Source: Nitrospirae bacterium RBG_13_39_12 | GTDB taxonomy: Bacteria > Nitrospirota > Thermodesulfovibrionia > Thermodesulfovibrionales > SM23-35 | Reading direction: 5' to 3' | DNA: 21,858 bases | Assembly: GCA_001805125.1 (NCBI GenBank) | Contig: MHEF01000142.1 | Span: forward strand, 1 to 21,858 | In this document: positions 14,896 through 21,858 of the stretch, in pieces | Position numbering within the stretch: the first letter of the stretch is position 1 | Layout of the letters: each line of letters opens with the position of its first letter | Made by a program: the position numbers and the translations under genes | The notes under the pieces: model-generated | The model's input: only the letters and a program-made list of their open reading frames with translations | Told to the model about the DNA's origin: nothing | The model's database searches: none

Positions 14896-16365
14896 TCAGG
14901 TTGCCTTGAGAATAACATAAAATCTTTTGCCACCCCTGTTAATAAAAAGAAGAACTGTCTCATTTTCCTTTATATTTGAAGCAATCCTGTTAAAATCTCC
15001 CATGTTATCTATCCCTTTTTTATCAATCTCTTTAATGATATCGCCCTTTTTTATCTCAGCTTCATCTGCAGGACTTCCAGGTTCTACCCTGACTACAACG
15101 ACTCCTCTCTCATCTTTATTGAATCCCAATTGTTTTATTATCTCTTTTGTAAGATCCATAACAGTAAGTCCCGCAAGCAGTTCTGCTTCTTTTTCATTTG
15201 GCATTTGGTCAGGCACAACTTCAGCAACTTCCCTGGGCAATTCAACAATAAATACCTTGATTGTATACTCCTGTCCGGATCGTAGTATCTTCATAGATAT
15301 TTCACTTCCTACCTTGCTCTGTGCAACTATATTCCGTAGATTACTTACGTCTTTTATCTCCTTTCCGTTAAAATCAAGTATTACATCCCCCCTCTTAATT
15401 CCGGCTTTTCCAGCCGGACTGTCTTTTACAACATCACTGACAAGGGCACCACTTGATTGTCTGAGCCCGAATTTCTGCGATAGTTCGGGTGTCAGTTCCT
15501 GAATAGTTACGCCGATCCATCCTCTGGTAACTTTTCCTCTCTGAACAAGCTGGTCCATAACAAGGCGCACCATGTTACTGGGCACCGCAAATCCTATCCC
15601 TTGATAACCACCTGTTCTGGAAAAAATTGCAGTATTTATCCCTATAAGTTCTCCCCTTATGTTCACAAGCGGACCACCTGAATTTCCTGGATTTATTGCA
15701 GCATCTGTCTGAATAAAGTCCTCATAGTCAGCAATCCCAACATTAGCCCTACCAACTGCACTTATTATCCCCATTGTGACTGTATGGCTTAAGCTGTAGG
15801 GGTTACCAATAGCAAGAACAAATTCACCTACCTGCAATTTTTCAGAATCGCCCCATGATAGTGTCGGAAGACTGCTTGCATCAATTCTTAATATGGCGAT
15901 GTCTGTTTTCGGGTCAGCACCTACTATTTTTCCTTTAAAAGTCCTCCTATCGAACAAGGTCACCTTAATCTCATCCCCTTTTTCAACAACATGGTTATTA
16001 GTAATTATGTATCCATCCGGCGAAACAATAACTCCGGAACCAAGGCTCTGTTCCTTCCATTTCTTCGTCATCCCAAAATCATGGAAAGGGCTAAACAGGT
16101 CAAAAAAAGGGTCTTCAAATAAAGATTTTGCATCTCTTCTTATTACTTTTGTTGTGGATATATTTACTACCGCTGGCGAAACAGCACTAACAATCTCTGA
16201 GAACGCTCTGCTGGTTTCTATTGTCTGACGAGGAACATTTGGGATACCGGTATACGGTAGATACCTTTGCTGCTCGGTGATCTTACCGAGGAAGTAGAAT
16301 GTAAGCCCGCCCAGAAAAAACCCTGAGAGCAGAATTACTATGCTAATAAATACCTTCTTTTTCAT
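14896..16365 (-). CDS. degP: HtrA/DegP-type serine protease with two PDZ domains
   Basis: This is an envelope quality-control protease that degrades misfolded proteins. Numbering from ATG 16365 (489 residues), an N-terminal hydrophobic segment (about 5-27) follows MKKK and acts as signal peptide or anchor. The trypsin-like domain has His125 (NNHVV), Asp155 (KTDIAIL) and Ser229 (NPGNSGGPL), so the triad is intact. Two PDZ domains follow (about 280-370 and 395-487), as in DegP. GTG 16383 in the same frame would add six residues, but it lies between the -35 and -10 boxes of a good promoter, so ATG 16365 is preferred. No Shine-Dalgarno is present; the mRNA may be leaderless. It is divergent from the aminotransferase-serA operon. 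Confidence 0.94.
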   Translation of the reverse strand: MKKKVFISIVILLSGFFLGGLTFYFLGKITEQQRYLPYTGIPNVPRQTIETSRAFSEIVSAVSPAVVNISTTKVIRRDAKSLFEDPFFDLFSPFHDFGMTKKWKEQSLGSGVIVSPDGYIITNNHVVEKGDEIKVTLFDRRTFKGKIVGADPKTDIAILRIDASSLPTLSWGDSEKLQVGEFVLAIGNPYSLSHTVTMGIISAVGRANVGIADYEDFIQTDAAINPGNSGGPLVNIRGELIGINTAIFSRTGGYQGIGFAVPSNMVRLVMDQLVQRGKVTRGWIGVTIQELTPELSQKFGLRQSSGALVSDVVKDSPAGKAGIKRGDVILDFNGKEIKDVSNLRNIVAQSKVGSEISMKILRSGQEYTIKVFIVELPREVAEVVPDQMPNEKEAELLAGLTVMDLTKEIIKQLGFNKDERGVVVVRVEPGSPADEAEIKKGDIIKEIDKKGIDNMGDFNRIASNIKENETVLLFINRGGKRFYVILKAT

Positions 16366-16372
16366 AAACTTA

Positions 16373-16402
16373 ATTATAATCACGGTATTAAGCTATTGTA
16401 AA
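16373..16402 (-). promoter_or_regulatory. htrA promoter
   Basis: On the minus strand, TTTACA (16402-16397), an 18-bp spacer and a perfect TATAAT (16378-16373) form a good sigma70-like promoter. Only 7 nt (TAAGTTT) separate it from ATG 16365, placing the expected transcription start at or beside the start codon. Confidence 0.65.
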
Positions 16403-16412
16403 GTAGCTGTCC

Positions 16413-16442
16413 TTGACCAAATACCCTTTATTGTGCTAATTT
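16413..16442 (+). promoter_or_regulatory. Promoter of the aminotransferase-serA-purA run
   Basis: TTGACC (16413-16418), 18 bp and TAATTT (16437-16442), with an extended -10 TG at 16434-16435. Transcription would start near 16449, giving a leader of about 50 nt that includes the AAGGAG ribosome binding site before ATG 16499. Its -35 is 11 bp from that of the divergent htrA promoter. Confidence 0.55.
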
Positions 16443-16498
16443 TCAACGTCTGACTGACACAAGAAATTAAGAATCACATCTCGATAAGGAGAGTTTTA

Positions 16499-17650
16499 AT
16501 GCTAAAACGTTATTTATTAGCACCAGGTCCAACGACCGTTCCTTCAGAGGTGCTTCTTTCAATGGCTGCGCCGATAATACACCACCGTTCACCTGACTTT
16601 ATTCCTGTGCTTGATTCAGCAAAGAAAGGCCTTCAATGGCTATATCAGACAAAAAACGATGTGCTCATTCTATCTTCATCAGGGACAGGTGGAATGGTTG
16701 GTGCTGTGAATAATTTCTTTAACAAAGGAGACAGGGTTCTTGTTATAAACGGTGGTAAATTCGGGGAGAGATGGACAAAGATATGCCAGGCATATGGCCT
16801 GAAGGTCGAAGAAATTATTGTTGAATGGGGTTACACGGTTAAGCCTGAAATAGTCAAAGAGAGACTTAAAAAGAATCAGGGAATAAAAGGAGTTTTTGTT
16901 CAGGCATCAGAGACTTCAACAGGTGTTTACCATGATATTAAAACCCTTGCGTCTATCATAAAAGAATATGGTGACACCTTATTCATTGTGGACGCTATCA
17001 GTGCTCTTGTAGCTCACGATCTTAGAACAGATGTATGGGGGATAGATATAATGGTAGGTGGTTCACAAAAAGGCTTGATGCTACCTCCGGGAATTGCTTT
17101 TGTAAGTGTAAGTGAGAAGGCATGGGCAAAAGAAAAAACCTCAAAGCTGCCCAAATTTTATTTTAATTTTAAGAAAGAACGTGAGAACTTAGCCAGAAAT
17201 CAGACAAATTTCACATCACCGGTTACGCTGATTATCGGCCTCAATGAGAGTCTGAAGATGCTAAAGGACGAAGGACTGAAGAATGTGTTTAAAAGACACC
17301 ATAAACTTGCGGATGCTACTAGAAAAGCTGTCCAAGCTCTTGGATTAGAACTTTATTCCAAGGAATCTCCGTCAAACTCTGTTACAGCCATTATGACACC
17401 AACCGGTATAGATGGACAGGAAGTATATAAAAATCTTCGCAAGAAATACGGCATTACTGCAGCTGGGGGACAGGACAAGGCAAGGGGTAAAATTTTCAGG
17501 ATCGCACATCTAGGATATACAGACAAGTTTGATATTATAATAGCAATTGCCGGAATTGAGATGGTTTTGAAGGAGATGGGTTTTAAAATAAAACTTGGCA
17601 CCGGGGTTGCGGTTGCACAAGAACTATTAATGGCTTCGGAGGACATTTGA
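16499..17650 (+). CDS. Class V aminotransferase (alanine/serine-glyoxylate type)
   Basis: This is a fold-type I PLP aminotransferase of 383 residues. The start MLKRYLLAPGPTTVP is typical of the alanine-glyoxylate / serine-pyruvate aminotransferase group. SSSGTGGM (59-66) contacts the PLP phosphate, Asp165 in VDAISAL binds the pyridine ring, and Lys191 in GGSQKGLMLPPG forms the Schiff base. AAGGAG lies about 8 nt before ATG 16499. Its stop codon overlaps the TTG start of serA (TTGA), so the two are translationally coupled. That suggests work in the serine pathway, either transaminating 3-phosphohydroxypyruvate in place of SerC or interconverting serine/alanine with glyoxylate/pyruvate. Sequence alone does not decide between these. 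Confidence 0.88.
   Translation: MLKRYLLAPGPTTVPSEVLLSMAAPIIHHRSPDFIPVLDSAKKGLQWLYQTKNDVLILSSSGTGGMVGAVNNFFNKGDRVLVINGGKFGERWTKICQAYGLKVEEIIVEWGYTVKPEIVKERLKKNQGIKGVFVQASETSTGVYHDIKTLASIIKEYGDTLFIVDAISALVAHDLRTDVWGIDIMVGGSQKGLMLPPGIAFVSVSEKAWAKEKTSKLPKFYFNFKKERENLARNQTNFTSPVTLIIGLNESLKMLKDEGLKNVFKRHHKLADATRKAVQALGLELYSKESPSNSVTAIMTPTGIDGQEVYKNLRKKYGITAAGGQDKARGKIFRIAHLGYTDKFDIIIAIAGIEMVLKEMGFKIKLGTGVAVAQELLMASEDI
17638..17642 (+). promoter_or_regulatory. Ribosome binding site for the TTG start of serA
   Basis: GGAGG lies inside the last codons of the aminotransferase gene, 4 nt before TTG 17647. It supports the non-ATG start and coupled translation. Confidence 0.8.
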
Positions 17651-19224
17651 AGGTTCTTATCAGCGACAATATTTCGTCAAAGTGTGTCGAGATTTTAAAG
17701 AGATCAGGGCTTGAAGTTGATGTAAAAACAGGAATGAAACCCGTGGAATTAAAATCCTGCATAGGCGACTACCACGGCCTGATAATAAGGTCTGCAACTA
17801 AGGTCACTTCAGAGATAATAGATGCTGCTGCAAATCTGAAAGTCATTGGAAGAGCAGGCTCCGGACTGGATAATGTTGATAGGGTTGCAGCTACAAAAAA
17901 AGGCATTGTCGTTATGAATACACCTGGCGGCAACACAATTACCACAGCAGAACATACAATTTCCCTTATGCTTGCACTCGCAAGGCAGATACCTATGGCA
18001 ACAATTTCAATGAAGACAGGGAAGTGGGAGAAAAAGAAATTCATTGGTGTAGAGTTGTTTAACAAAACACTTGGTGTGATCGGAATAGGCAACATAGGTA
18101 GCCAGGTCGCAAAAAGAGCACAAGGACTTGCAATGAATGTAATCGCATATGATCCTTTTTTTAGTGAAGATAAGGCCAAAGCCATGGGTGTTGAAAAAGT
18201 TGATATTGAAGAACTGCTCAGACGCTCCGATTTCATCACTGTTCATACTCCTTTAACACCAGAGACAAAATACCTAATAAATAAAGACACTATTAAAATG
18301 ATGAAACCCGGCGTCAGGATAATCAACTGTGCAAGAGGTGGTATTATCAATGAAAAAGACCTGTATGAAGCACTTGTTGATGGCAAGGTCGCTGGCGCTG
18401 CACTCGATGTATTCGAGAATGAACCTCCTAAAAATAATCCTCTTATTACACTTGATAACGTTATCTCTTCCCCTCACCTCGGCGCATCTACCAAAGAGGC
18501 ACAGGAAAATGTTGCAGTTTCAATTGCAGAACAGATCGTAGATTACCTTATCCATGGGACCATAAGAAATGCCGTAAATTTTCCATCTGTTCCCTCTGAC
18601 CAAATAGCAAGGCTCCAGCCGTATATAAACCTTGCCGAGAAGCTTGGCAGTTTTGCTGCCCAGATATTTGAAGGTGGAGCCACTGTAATTACGATCGAAT
18701 ACCAGGGTGACGCATCTGAAATTGACACAGCCTCTGTCACGATAGCTGCGATAAAAGGATTCCTTACACCTATCCTTGAGGAAACGGTGAACTTTGTAAA
18801 CGCGCTTTTTATAGCAAAAGAACGTGGTATAGAGGTAAAAGAAACCAAGAGCTCTGATGCAGGTGATTACCAGAGCATGATCGTAATCATGGTAAAGGCA
18901 AAAGAAAAGGAAAATTATTTTGCAGGTACGCTGTTTAGCAAAAAAGACCCCCGTATTATAGGCATTGACAACTTTAAGGTCGAGATTGTACCTGAAGGAG
19001 AACTTCTGTTTATATACAATAACGATAAACCCGGCGTTATAGGAAATCTCGGGACACTCTTAAGCAAAAAAAATATCAATATTGCAAGAATGCACTTTGG
19101 AAGAGAAAAATTAGGTGGCAGAGCAATCTCCGTTGTCACCATAGATTCACCTGCAACAACTGATATCATTGAGGAAATAAAGAGGCTACCAAACATCCTT
19201 TCAGTAAAACAGATTACTCTATAA
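17647..19224 (+). CDS. serA: D-3-phosphoglycerate dehydrogenase, long form
   Basis: SerA oxidises 3-phosphoglycerate to 3-phosphohydroxypyruvate, the first step of serine synthesis. The NAD-binding motif is GVIGIGNIGSQ (143-153). Catalytic residues are Arg230 (NCARGG), Glu259 (DVFENEP) and His277 (SSPHLGAS). An intervening ASB-like regulatory domain (about 315-450) and a C-terminal ACT domain (about 452-525, starting near LLFIYNNDKPGVIG) make it the 525-residue long form, as in Mycobacterium and Bacillus; ACT domains commonly bind serine for feedback inhibition. The start is TTG 17647, the only codon matching the family N-terminus (KVLISDNIS), with GGAGG 4 nt upstream. purA follows after 13 bp. 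Confidence 0.96.
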   Translation: MKVLISDNISSKCVEILKRSGLEVDVKTGMKPVELKSCIGDYHGLIIRSATKVTSEIIDAAANLKVIGRAGSGLDNVDRVAATKKGIVVMNTPGGNTITTAEHTISLMLALARQIPMATISMKTGKWEKKKFIGVELFNKTLGVIGIGNIGSQVAKRAQGLAMNVIAYDPFFSEDKAKAMGVEKVDIEELLRRSDFITVHTPLTPETKYLINKDTIKMMKPGVRIINCARGGIINEKDLYEALVDGKVAGAALDVFENEPPKNNPLITLDNVISSPHLGASTKEAQENVAVSIAEQIVDYLIHGTIRNAVNFPSVPSDQIARLQPYINLAEKLGSFAAQIFEGGATVITIEYQGDASEIDTASVTIAAIKGFLTPILEETVNFVNALFIAKERGIEVKETKSSDAGDYQSMIVIMVKAKEKENYFAGTLFSKKDPRIIGIDNFKVEIVPEGELLFIYNNDKPGVIGNLGTLLSKKNINIARMHFGREKLGGRAISVVTIDSPATTDIIEEIKRLPNILSVKQITL

Positions 19225-19237
19225 GTGAGGTTTCAAA

Positions 19238-20524
19238 ATGCCTAACGTCGTTATAGTAGGTTCACAGTGGGGAGATGAGGGCAAAGGAAAGATCGTAGAT
19301 TTTCTTTCCAGAAAGGCAGATATTGTTGCCAGATACCAGGGAGGCCACAATGCAGGTCACACCGTTGTCATTAACGATGATAAATATATACTCCATCTAA
19401 TCCCGTCAGGAATACTCTATAAAAACAAGATATGTGTAATAGGAAATGGTGTTGTTGTTGATCCTTTGTCTTTAATAAAAGAGATTAACGGTCTCAGGGA
19501 GAGAGGAATCAAACTGGGGAAAAACCTGTTTTTAAGTAAGAATGCCCACCTCATAATGCCATACCATGTTGCCATAGATAAGGAGCGAGAGCGGCTCAGG
19601 GGCAAAAAGATGATTGGTACAACAGGGCGGGGCATAGGACCTGCTTATGTCGATAAAATGGCAAGGACTGGAATAAGGGTCGCTGACTTACTCCAACCAC
19701 TTGTATTTAAGGAGAAGTTAAAGGCAAATCTCTTTGATATCAATTTCCTTCTCAAAAACCTTTATAAAGTTCCTTGTTTTAATGTTGAAGACATCTTCAG
19801 TGAATATATGGCTTATGCTGAAAAATTATCAGAATATATTGCTGATACAGATATTTTGATAAACAAGATGATTTCAAAAAACAAAAATGTACTACTTGAA
19901 GGTGCACAGGGCACCCTCCTCGATATAGATCACGGAACCTATCCGTATGTAACCTCATCAAGTCCGGTTGCGGGAGGAGCATGCACTGGTCTTGGTATCG
20001 GGCCCACGAAAATTACAAACGTTCTTGGCATAGTAAAAGCTTACACGACAAGGGTCGGCAGTGGACCATTCCCTACAGAGATAACAGGCTCTCTCGGCAA
20101 TAAGCTCAGGGAAAAAGGGGGAGAATATGGTGCGACAACCGGAAGGCCAAGGAGATGCGGATGGCTTGACATGGTCATACTCAGGCATTCAGCAAGGATT
20201 AACGGATTTACAGGAATCGCGATAACGAAACTGGACATTCTTGACGATATTGATGTTATAAAAATATGTACTTCATATACATATAAAGGGAAGCTATATA
20301 AAGAGTTCCCAAAAGAGATAAACATCTTTGAGGAATGCAAACCTGTCTATCAAGAGATTAAGGGCTGGAATTCAAGTACCATAGGCATAAGAGATTTTAA
20401 CATGCTCCCAAGAGCAGCAAAAGCCTATATAAAAAAGATCGAGAAGCTTTTAGGAGTAGAAGTACAATTGATTTCTACCGGACAGCGGAGAGACCAGCTC
20501 ATTCAGATCAAAAAACAGTTCTAA
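19238..20524 (+). CDS. purA: Adenylosuccinate synthetase
   Basis: PurA joins IMP and aspartate using GTP in the first step from IMP to AMP. The GTP loop GSQWGDEGKGK (8-18) contains Asp13, and GHNAGHT (36-42) contains His41, both catalytic. Other signatures are GTTGRGIGPAY, LLEGAQGTLLDIDHGTYP and TTGRPRRCGWLD. Length is 428 residues, typical. GTGAGG lies 7 nt before ATG 19238, and serA ends 13 bp upstream, so co-transcription is likely. The stop codon overlaps the start of the PilZ gene (TAATG). Association with serA rather than other purine genes is a gene-order feature, not evidence of a shared pathway. Confidence 0.97.
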   Translation: MPNVVIVGSQWGDEGKGKIVDFLSRKADIVARYQGGHNAGHTVVINDDKYILHLIPSGILYKNKICVIGNGVVVDPLSLIKEINGLRERGIKLGKNLFLSKNAHLIMPYHVAIDKERERLRGKKMIGTTGRGIGPAYVDKMARTGIRVADLLQPLVFKEKLKANLFDINFLLKNLYKVPCFNVEDIFSEYMAYAEKLSEYIADTDILINKMISKNKNVLLEGAQGTLLDIDHGTYPYVTSSSPVAGGACTGLGIGPTKITNVLGIVKAYTTRVGSGPFPTEITGSLGNKLREKGGEYGATTGRPRRCGWLDMVILRHSARINGFTGIAITKLDILDDIDVIKICTSYTYKGKLYKEFPKEINIFEECKPVYQEIKGWNSSTIGIRDFNMLPRAAKAYIKKIEKLLGVEVQLISTGQRRDQLIQIKKQF

Positions 20525-21000
20525 TGGGCAGAACAAGAGGATACCAGAGACATCCAAGGTTTACTAAAAGACTTGAAGCCAGATTTAGCTCCGGCGGGAT
20601 AAGCTACAAAGGCATATCCAGCAATATTTCTGAAAATGGTCTGTTCATAAGGACTAACCGCGGGTTCGCACCTGACACGATAGTCGACATCGAACTCGTT
20701 ATGCCAGACAATAAGACTTCTTTTCTGCGGGGGATTGTTAGAAGAAGCATTAAGACCCCTATGTCAACACTCAAAAACGGTATGGGGGTTGAACTCCTGG
20801 AAAAAGATGCGGTTTTCACAGATTTCATGAAATCATTCACCGAAGAAACACAGACCGACACTGAGGAAACCAATCTCCCCGAATTTCATATAATTTCCTG
20901 CTCAAATTGCGGGGTGAAAAATAAGGTTTTAACTGAAAAACTTTCTCTGGGGCCTAAATGTGGCAAATGCGGCACCCCTTTAATAATCAATTTACCCTGA
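20524..21000 (+). CDS. PilZ-domain protein with C-terminal zinc ribbon
   Basis: This 158-residue soluble protein has two parts. Residues 8-105 look like a PilZ domain, the common cyclic-di-GMP receptor: QRHPRF at the N-terminus and NISENG (34-39), matching the (D/N)xSxxG motif. The usual RxxxR motif is imperfect, since the position four before Arg12 is Gln8, although Arg5/Arg9 or Arg12/Arg16 also have that spacing. After an acidic linker (about 107-118), a CxxC-x16-CxxC zinc ribbon follows (Cys126, Cys129, Cys146, Cys149). The start overlaps the purA stop by one base. The comF reading frame begins inside its last codons. The zinc ribbon may bind nucleic acid or protein; the role is unknown. 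Confidence 0.82.
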   Translation: MGRTRGYQRHPRFTKRLEARFSSGGISYKGISSNISENGLFIRTNRGFAPDTIVDIELVMPDNKTSFLRGIVRRSIKTPMSTLKNGMGVELLEKDAVFTDFMKSFTEETQTDTEETNLPEFHIISCSNCGVKNKVLTEKLSLGPKCGKCGTPLIINLP

Positions 21001-21689
21001 TCTCGAAACTCTTAAATATACTTTATCCTTCCAAATGCCCATTATGCGGAAGTGAACCCGACACATTTAAACTTTCACCAATCTGTCATTCTTGCTGGTC
21101 TAATATAAAAAGATACACAGGCCCATCATGCAGTATATGTGCAATGCCATTTTCATCACAATACTCAAAGGTCTGCGGTCAATGCCTGAAAAAAACACCT
21201 CCATTCTCTAAGGCCATAATCTTCGGACTTTATGAAGGGGCATTAGCAGAAGCGATTAACCAGATGAAATTCAATCGTGTAAAAAGACTCTCAAAACCTC
21301 TCGGCAGGTTGCTTGTAAGCCTTGACCTGCCATTTGCAGACGGCATAGTACCAGTTCCCCTAGATATGAAAAAACTATGTGAAAGAGGCTTTAACCAGTC
21401 CCTTCTCATGGCAATGGTAATATCAAAAATGATGAGAACTCCCCTGTTGATGGATATTCTTTTAAAGAAAAAGGTGACACCTCCGCAAATAGGACTATCT
21501 GCAAAGGAAAGGTTATCAAACCTTAAGAACTCTTTTAGGGTAAAAGGAGATATAAAAGGACTTAGCCTATTGCTTGTTGATGATGTTATGACAACAGGAG
21601 CAACAGTAACAGAGTGTTCAAAAGAGCTTATGAAAGCCGGGGCCAAAGAGGTGAATATACTTACACTGGCACGGTCAAGTATGATGTGA
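20958..21689 (+). CDS. comF: ComF family phosphoribosyltransferase-like protein
   Basis: ComF/GntX-type proteins join an N-terminal zinc-ribbon region to a PRTase fold; ComFC is needed for DNA uptake in naturally competent bacteria. Eight cysteines form four pairs: Cys27/30, 43/46, 58/61 and 73/76. The PRPP loop is VDDVMTTGAT (207-216), and VPVPLD and ERGFNQS are further family motifs. Length is 243 residues. ATG 20958 is preceded by GGGG at about 6 nt and overlaps the PilZ gene by 43 bp in another frame; ATG 20967 is an alternative, and no good later start precedes the first cysteine pair. Competence function is inferred; no other com gene is in view. Confidence 0.88.
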   Translation: MWQMRHPFNNQFTLISKLLNILYPSKCPLCGSEPDTFKLSPICHSCWSNIKRYTGPSCSICAMPFSSQYSKVCGQCLKKTPPFSKAIIFGLYEGALAEAINQMKFNRVKRLSKPLGRLLVSLDLPFADGIVPVPLDMKKLCERGFNQSLLMAMVISKMMRTPLLMDILLKKKVTPPQIGLSAKERLSNLKNSFRVKGDIKGLSLLLVDDVMTTGATVTECSKELMKAGAKEVNILTLARSSMM

Positions 21690-21691
21690 TG

Positions 21692-21700
21692 TGATATAAT
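21692..21700 (+). promoter_or_regulatory. Extended -10 promoter before the last ORF
   Basis: TGATATAAT matches the extended -10 consensus perfectly (TG, one base, TATAAT). ATG 21708 follows after 7 nt (TTGTCTG), with no Shine-Dalgarno sequence. It lies directly after the comF stop. Confidence 0.55.
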
Positions 21701-21707
21701 TTGTCTG

Positions 21708-21857
21708 ATGTCTGATATTGAGTCATTCAGAGAAAAACTGCAGTCATTAATCGCAAAGTTCGAAAAAGACAAAACCCACTACCTCTCGAAAGGCTATCCT
21801 GAGGCACAGGTTGATTCAATAATAGAAAAAAACATGACCATAACAAAAAGATGTTAA
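21708..21857 (+). CDS. 49-residue ORF, possibly the remnant N-terminus of a restriction/methylase-type protein
   Basis: ATG 21708 opens a 49-codon frame ending in TAA one base before the window edge. The product is charged and helical, starting MSDIESFREKLQSLIAKFEK and continuing DKTHYLSKGYPEAQV. From memory, a 'FEKDK.HYLSP.YNEAQVR.DFI' segment opens many type I / type IIG restriction-methylase-like proteins. Here the likeness ends after EAQV, and the rest (DSIIEKNMTITKRC) looks unrelated, as after a frameshift or truncation. It may be a decayed fragment, a genuine small protein, or a frame interrupted at a sequence error. A perfect extended -10 box 7 nt upstream favours expression. Confidence 0.45.
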   Translation: MSDIESFREKLQSLIAKFEKDKTHYLSKGYPEAQVDSIIEKNMTITKRC

Positions 21858-21858
21858 A

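Noticed and set aside
14927..15502. 191-codon plus-strand ORF opposite htrA
   Set aside because: It lies wholly antisense to the conserved PDZ region of htrA. Its serine/isoleucine/leucine-rich translation is what the complement of such a gene yields, with no motif.
1..21858. Selenoprotein gene with an in-frame TGA
   Set aside because: Each recognised gene is complete to its family's usual C-terminus at its stop, and no downstream in-frame extension matched a family. A SECIS search was not possible by eye.
1..21858. CRISPR array, insertion sequence or prophage
   Set aside because: There are no regularly spaced direct repeats and no transposase, integrase or phage structural gene. The repeats found are dispersed foldbacks.

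Overview
The window carries conventional, densely packed bacterial chromosome of fairly low GC, mostly housekeeping genes on both strands, with no transposase, phage gene or CRISPR array. Signal peptides, a lipobox lipoprotein, an HtrA-type anchored protease and the order class V aminotransferase-serA-purA-PilZ-comF suggest a diderm, possibly anaerobic bacterium. My best guess is Nitrospirota (Thermodesulfovibrio-like) or a Desulfobacterota relative; this is inference from gene content, not a database result.

Layout. The left edge cuts a tRNA-Sec (anticodon UCA). Next come the tldD-tldE protease pair (minus), a secreted VanX/DdpX-type D-Ala-D-Ala dipeptidase (plus), a predicted lipoprotein acetolactate decarboxylase (plus), and a diguanylate cyclase with an N-terminal Rossmann domain (minus). 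The centre holds selA (minus), divergent from purF (plus), then an M29-like aminopeptidase and selB (plus). selB meets ispF tail to tail with no base between them. ispF, ispD, a YacL-type PIN/TRAM membrane protein and a two-PDZ HtrA protease all lie on the minus strand. Divergent from htrA is a tight plus-strand run: class V aminotransferase, serA, purA, a PilZ/zinc-ribbon protein and comF. A 49-codon ORF closes the window.

How the genes fit together. tRNA-Sec, SelA and SelB are three of the four core parts of bacterial selenocysteine insertion; selD and any selenoprotein gene are not visible here. SerA (serine synthesis) and PurF/PurA (purine synthesis) are core anabolism, and IspD/IspF belong to the MEP isoprenoid pathway. 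The GGDEF and PilZ proteins indicate cyclic-di-GMP signalling.

The least ordinary content is non-coding. Two families of foldback repeats sit in the gaps between genes: a GTCATTCC-type family (two copies plus a possible remnant) and a second family with GGCAGGACA-like inverted ends (three diverged copies). Several genes without a Shine-Dalgarno sequence have a -10-like hexamer only 5 to 7 nt before the best start codon, which suggests leaderless mRNAs. I found no obvious large novel defence or biosynthetic system.
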